Virus record (IMG/VR): IMGVR_UViG_3300032323_001427
Location: 1-34,008 of that record
Strand: one strand, 5' to 3'
DNA: 34,008 nt
Source: a virus
Shown: positions 31,087-34,008 of the stretch, piece by piece
How positions within the stretch are numbered: position 1 is the stretch's first letter
How the letters are laid out: the number at the start of each line of letters is the position of its first letter
The notes under the pieces: generated by a model
The model's input: only the letters and a program-made list of their open reading frames with translations
Database searches by the model: none
Told to the model about the DNA's origin: nothing
Made by a program: the position numbers and the translations under genes

Positions 31087-31449
31087 ATGGCAAGCAAAGA
31101 TTCTCCATATTCCACTGGTTTTTTATCATCAAATATTAATTTCAGTGATGATACTTCTGAAATGTTCAAACAAATAAAAAAAGAGGAGGACATAACACAC
31201 GAAGCGATACCTACATTACCGTTCGAGCTTTCCATGCTTCCTGAATATTTCGCAAATATGGTGGATAATGCGATGAACGCATCAATCAACATCGATAAAG
31301 TGTTAAACACTAAAGATTTAAAGAATAAAAAGGATTTGACTAGATTAAAGGAAAATGTCGATAAGATGATTCGGTTTTTGATAAAGAATGTTGATCCAAC
31401 TCTTGACAAATACGCGATTCGAAGTAAGCTAGAAACCAATGAAGATTGA
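31087..31449 (+). CDS. Small hypothetical late protein
   Basis: 120 residues starting MASKDSPYSTGFLSSN; the open frame continues upstream but a late-type element fixes this ATG. The first third is polar and probably extended. The rest is helical, with FELSMLPEYFANMVDNAMNASINID and a basic LKNKKDLTRLKENVDKMIRFLIKN. No motif recognised. It overlaps the next gene by 11 bases, so the three plus-strand genes to 32186 form a late operon. Possibly a small virion or assembly protein. Confidence 0.6.
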   Translation: MASKDSPYSTGFLSSNINFSDDTSEMFKQIKKEEDITHEAIPTLPFELSMLPEYFANMVDNAMNASINIDKVLNTKDLKNKKDLTRLKENVDKMIRFLIKNVDPTLDKYAIRSKLETNED

Positions 31450-31936
31450 TATTGGTTACAAACTACTTGGGTGTGCGGCATTGACTAATCCCCTAATCGC
31501 ATATGGGCTATCACCTTTTGTCCCATTCACAAATACACTATGTTTGCTATCTGCGATAGCAATTATATTGGGGTCGTATTTTATTTTGATAAAACCGCAC
31601 TTAGAATCTGTTCAAGATAAGCAACACACTGCTGATGAAACTGAGATTCTCAATATGTTTGAGAAAATCGCAGAACAAGAAGAAGTAATCGCTGAATATG
31701 AATCTATGTTGAGTGAACAAGTGGTGGAATTGCCCTGTAATTGTGGAAAGGTATTGTTTGAGGGTATTTTAATTCCAAATGCTGAAAATGTATGCAAATG
31801 TCAATCTTGTAATTCTTCATACAAGGTAATGGTCAGCTACGATTCGCTTCTTCTCACTGAAGAATTGAACAGCGCTCAAATATTCGACAATATTAATAAA
31901 GTTCAGAGCATGGACGATAATAAAACGTTAGAGTAA
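31439..31936 (+). CDS. Membrane-anchored protein with coiled coil and zinc ribbon
   Basis: 165 residues. Two hydrophobic spans (about 8-25 and 31-51) lie at the N-terminus, followed by a coiled-coil helix (about 60-92, EILNMFEKIAEQEEVIAEYE). A zinc ribbon follows, with CNCG (99-102) and CKCQSC near 118-123. It ends with a beta-rich YKVMVSYDSLLLTEEL. The ribbon resembles small conserved proteins of other marine T4-like phages, function unknown. Its topology would place coil and ribbon in the cytoplasm if the N-terminus is inside. The partner could be a nucleic acid or another late protein at the membrane. Confidence 0.65.
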   Translation: MKIDIGYKLLGCAALTNPLIAYGLSPFVPFTNTLCLLSAIAIILGSYFILIKPHLESVQDKQHTADETEILNMFEKIAEQEEVIAEYESMLSEQVVELPCNCGKVLFEGILIPNAENVCKCQSCNSSYKVMVSYDSLLLTEELNSAQIFDNINKVQSMDDNKTLE

Positions 31937-31946
31937 GATCATCCAC

Positions 31947-32186
31947 ATGAAGCAAGTACACATTGAACGAAAAGACGGAACTGTAGAACAAATGAACGCT
32001 GTATCCTTCGCCCGTTGGGCGTCTTTGATCGAAGCATTTGATCTAATTTCCGAAAAAGCGCATGAATTGGATGTCAAACTGGATAAATTTCTAAAACCAG
32101 TTGCAATAGAACACTATATTGAAGAGAGATTTCCTTCTATTTTACATGATGTTGAATATGAGCTTCAGCATGGTTTGCTTAGCTGA
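31947..32186 (+). CDS. Small hypothetical protein
   Basis: 79 residues: MKQVHIERKDGTVEQMNAVSFARW, then two helices (SLIEAFDLISEKAHELDVKLDKFL and PVAIEHYIEERFPSILHDVEYEL). It starts ten bases after the previous gene and its 3' end overlaps the convergent glycosyltransferase by eight bases. No signal peptide or known domain. A weak TGGACG-N17-TAAGAT lies in front but is poorer than the other promoters. Confidence 0.6.
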   Translation: MKQVHIERKDGTVEQMNAVSFARWASLIEAFDLISEKAHELDVKLDKFLKPVAIEHYIEERFPSILHDVEYELQHGLLS

Positions 32187-33003
32187 GTAATTCTCTCTCG
32201 ATTTCTTCTATTTTAGAAGATCCAACAGAATCTTTGAAGTGATTCTTGAGTTCTGTCGTGTCTAACCCCAATTCATGGAATCCGATCAAATAATTTTTAA
32301 CTCTTTGCGGCAATTCATTTGGGTAACTCACGCCAGCGGGTCTATAAAAACGGTGATTCCATCTTAAAAATGGCAAACATAGTGTCTTTTTACCATGTTT
32401 TTCGTATTTTTTATGGATATAGCCCTCTTCACCTCCGAATCCTCTAAAGTTTTTGTTGAATCCTAACCACGCATCTTTGCGACAAGAGAATAAACCCAAG
32501 CCTTGAGCGGGTATTTCAAAAGGTGGTCCATCAGGATCTTCACCGCGTTTATCGTTACCCCACACCCCCCACATATTTGATTGCCACACAAGATCAAAAT
32601 GGGTAGATACCGATCTAAGATCATCATATACAAGCGGTCCTTGTAGTAAATTTCCATCATCTTTGTTGTTGTCATAAAATTTAATTAATTTTTTAATTGC
32701 ACCGGGTTCGATGAGAACATGACTATCGATACTCATAACATACGGAGTGTCAGCTAATTCAAAAATTTTATTTCTGATAGAAGTAGATTTGAAATTGGTG
32801 AATGGTAGATACTGAATCGGTTCCTGTACCCAATCGATAAAGTCTCGTATACACTTGGAGTGATTTCCAGATGGATTATTGTCAACTACTACAAATTCAA
32901 TATCATTGAGCACTTCTTTGTGAAACATTCTTATCGCTTGTATTGTAAAATACAATCCGTCGATATCATCGTGAACAGCCATCCCAATTGTCAGTTTTCT
33001 CAT
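32179..33003 (-). CDS. GT2/GT27-like glycosyltransferase with DSH motif
   Basis: 274 residues from the ATG at 33001-33003; an ATG two codons upstream is also in frame, but the promoter spacing favours 33003. GMAVHDDIDGLYFTIQAI begins a GT-A fold. VMSIDSHVLIEPGAIKKLI carries D93-S94-H95, the DxH metal motif typical of polypeptide GalNAc-transferases. GFGGEEGYIHKKYEKHG near 190-206 resembles their GGENxE acceptor segment. RWNHRFYRP supplies a late His. It starts 13 bases downstream of a mucin-like Ser/Thr/Pro-rich protein, an obvious candidate acceptor. A run of six G (minus strand, 32570-32565) falls in the WGVWG codons. Family is clear; protein O-glycosylation is inference. Confidence 0.8.
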   Translation of the reverse strand: MRKLTIGMAVHDDIDGLYFTIQAIRMFHKEVLNDIEFVVVDNNPSGNHSKCIRDFIDWVQEPIQYLPFTNFKSTSIRNKIFELADTPYVMSIDSHVLIEPGAIKKLIKFYDNNKDDGNLLQGPLVYDDLRSVSTHFDLVWQSNMWGVWGNDKRGEDPDGPPFEIPAQGLGLFSCRKDAWLGFNKNFRGFGGEEGYIHKKYEKHGKKTLCLPFLRWNHRFYRPAGVSYPNELPQRVKNYLIGFHELGLDTTELKNHFKDSVGSSKIEEIERELLS

Positions 33004-33009
33004 TGACAT

Positions 33010-33037
33010 AATTTATCAAAAATTTAATTTTTTGCAA
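33010..33037 (-). promoter_or_regulatory. Early-type promoter of the DSH glycosyltransferase
   Basis: Minus strand TTGCAA (33037-33032), 16 bases, TAAATT (33015-33010), six bases, ATG at 33003. The -35 is a variant. It overlaps the last codons of the mucin-like gene. Confidence 0.45.
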
Positions 33038-33651
33038 TGTGTATTAATACATGATGTAGTATTAGCTGGCGGCTGTGTTGTAGCGGGTTGATTAGTTGTA
33101 GTTGGAGTCGTAGTTGGTGCTATAGTAGTCGAACTGATTGTGGATGGGTCTGTGAGGGTTTGAGCGCTTGGGATTACTACTTTGGTGATGGGAGGTAATT
33201 CAATTGGTTTTTTTGTAGTATTCTCAACGGGGGGTGGAAAAATGTATCGCACTCTTGGAGGACAACATGGTATTTTCGGCTGGACTGTTGTCGGGCTCGG
33301 TGTAGTGGGGGGGGATGTTGTCGATGTACTAGTAGATGTACTAGTAGATGTGCTGGTGGAGGTTGGAGTCGGAGTTGTTGTGGTTGATTCTGATACGGTT
33401 ATGAAAACATCTGCTGTATCTATATACGAATCATCGCTTATTCTTCTGTATTCCCAATATATATAATTGTTTCCGGGAATTAGTGAAAAATTAAATGTGT
33501 GTGATAATTCAACATAAGACTCTAGTTGAGTATAGATTACCCCACCGAAATCGTCAAATATGTATACATTGTAATAGTTTCCAGTTTCTGGAGACACTAT
33601 TATATTAACAATCAAAGGATCAGTTCCTGATAATGGAGATATATTGATCAT
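33016..33651 (-). CDS. Mucin-like surface protein with PKD-like N-terminus
   Basis: 211 residues. The N-terminal 86 residues (ISPLSGTDPLIVNIIVSPETG, then IYWEYRR) look like an Ig/PKD-type beta sandwich. A Ser/Thr/Pro-rich region follows, with an alternating Thr-Ser run at about 97-112. Next come a CCPPRVRYIFPPP block (127-139), LPPITKVVIPSAQ, a second Thr-rich stretch and a C-terminal pair of cysteines (SCINTHCKKLNF). No signal peptide. It is probably an exposed virion appendage, with Ser/Thr residues offered for O-glycosylation by the adjacent enzyme. An 8-base G:C tract (33307-33314) lies in its TSPPTT codons. The next gene upstream is a paralogue. Confidence 0.65.
   Translation of the reverse strand: MINISPLSGTDPLIVNIIVSPETGNYYNVYIFDDFGGVIYTQLESYVELSHTFNFSLIPGNNYIYWEYRRISDDSYIDTADVFITVSESTTTTPTPTSTSTSTSTSTSTSTTSPPTTPSPTTVQPKIPCCPPRVRYIFPPPVENTTKKPIELPPITKVVIPSAQTLTDPSTISSTTIAPTTTPTTTNQPATTQPPANTTSCINTHCKKLNF
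33323..33358. repeat. 12-bp tandem repeat encoding the Thr-Ser run
   Basis: Two exact copies of GATGTACTAGTA (33323-33334, 33335-33346) and a degenerate third (33347-33358). The same 12-mer with one change occurs in the neighbouring paralogue at 33995-34006. On the coding strand it reads Thr-Ser-Thr-Ser. Length variation by slippage or recombination is likely. Confidence 0.8.
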
Positions 33652-33669
33652 ACTATAAATTTTGATATT

Positions 33670-34008
33670 TTAATATCCTAATATATTACACTTTTTATCT
33701 TTGCATGGTTGTATTGAACTAGACGAAGTTTCTGTAGTCGGAGTCTGTGTTGTCTGTGTTGTCGTGGCTGTTGTCTCCGTTGTGGATGCTATATTGTCCG
33801 GGTTTGAAAGCGGGAATGATACTGGCACTACGACTTTAACGATTGGTGGAAGTGTATTATTACCTGATGGGGATTTAGTTGTTAATGATATAGGCGTCGG
33901 AGGCGTTTCTATGATCAGATCGGGGCAACTTAAACATGGATAACATGTTGTAGATACTGGAATTGGTGGATTTGGTCCAGCTGTTGTGCTAGTTGATGTA
34001 CTAGTGCT
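33670..34008 (-). CDS. Second mucin-like protein, paralogue (5' end outside window)
   Basis: The frame is open from the right edge to a TAA at 33670-33672, giving the last 112 residues. It starts in an STSTSTSTTAGP run, then CYPCLSC, PPTP, LPPIVKVVVPVSFPLSNPD, a TTETTATTTQTTQTPTTE stretch and QPCKDKKCNILGY. The order (Thr-Ser run, Cys/Pro block, LPPIxKVVxP, Thr-rich stretch, C-terminal Cys pair) is the same as in the gene at 33016-33651. The two are tandem paralogues 18 bases apart. The N-terminal domain is not visible. Probably a virion surface protein. Confidence 0.7.
   Translation of the reverse strand, partial: STSTSTSTTAGPNPPIPVSTTCYPCLSCPDLIIETPPTPISLTTKSPSGNNTLPPIVKVVVPVSFPLSNPDNIASTTETTATTTQTTQTPTTETSSSSIQPCKDKKCNILGY

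Noticed and set aside
31053-31481. Upstream extension of the 30621-31052 minus-strand frame
   Set aside because: It runs antisense through two plus-strand genes; the late-type element and the leader-like peptide place the start at 31052.
33182-33943. Plus-strand open frames with Val/Gly-rich translations at 33182-33466 and 33701-33943
   Set aside because: They are shadows of the Ser/Thr-rich mucin-like genes; their composition is explained by the repeats on the other strand.

Overview
The window is a dense, AT-rich stretch of a large T4-like (tailed, myovirus-type) bacteriophage genome. It carries a near-complete T4-type replication, recombination and late-transcription core: UvsY, UvsW, late sigma factor gp55, the gp47/gp46 nuclease, family B DNA polymerase gp43, UvsX, helicase gp41, single-strand binding protein gp32, sliding clamp gp45 and primase gp61. 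PhoH and several small conserved phage genes accompany it. The host cannot be named from the sequence. Almost no gene has a recognisable Shine-Dalgarno site. No tRNA, rRNA or CRISPR array was seen.

Layout. 1-2752 (minus) is a tightly overlapping operon: P-loop kinase, glycosyltransferase, methyltransferase, and a second glycosyltransferase cut by the left edge. 2738-5292 holds an HNH protein and, divergently, a phoH gene split in its P-loop by a LAGLIDADG intein. 5298-9265 (minus) is mostly late genes: a small early gene, then a RimB-like retropepsin, a very acidic protein and several proteins with prohead-type N-termini, plus a GIY-YIG endonuclease and an unknown partner. 9294-20121 (plus) is the recombination/replication block uvsY-uvsW-55-47-46-glycosyltransferase-43-two small genes-uvsX, closed by a strong terminator. 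20161-23667 has a large late protein and a Vsr-like endonuclease on minus, with a glycosyltransferase on plus. 23871-30566 (plus) is helicase, degenerate DHH protein, small genes, gp32, gp45, small genes and primase, ending in a second terminator. 30621-32186 has divergent late genes. 32179-34008 (minus) has a GalNAc-transferase-like glycosyltransferase beside two tandem mucin-like Ser/Thr/Pro-rich proteins, the last cut by the right edge.

The most striking system-level signal is regulatory. About fifteen sites fit TTGAC(A/T)-N16-TAnnnT, with a few variants, and sit in front of replication and nucleotide/glycan genes. About eight sites fit TAAATA, the core of a T4 late promoter, in front of candidate structural genes and phoH. 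In both classes the -10 element usually ends only 4-9 bases before the ATG, which predicts leaderless or near-leaderless mRNAs. These promoters also settle several start codons.

Other points worth following are a possible phage protein O-glycosylation module with an 8-base G:C tract in its putative target; an aspartic-protease-like gene inside a late cluster with prohead-type leaders; a degenerate DHH phosphoesterase; and a gp32 without its zinc-binding cysteines. All family assignments come from reading motifs; no database search was run.
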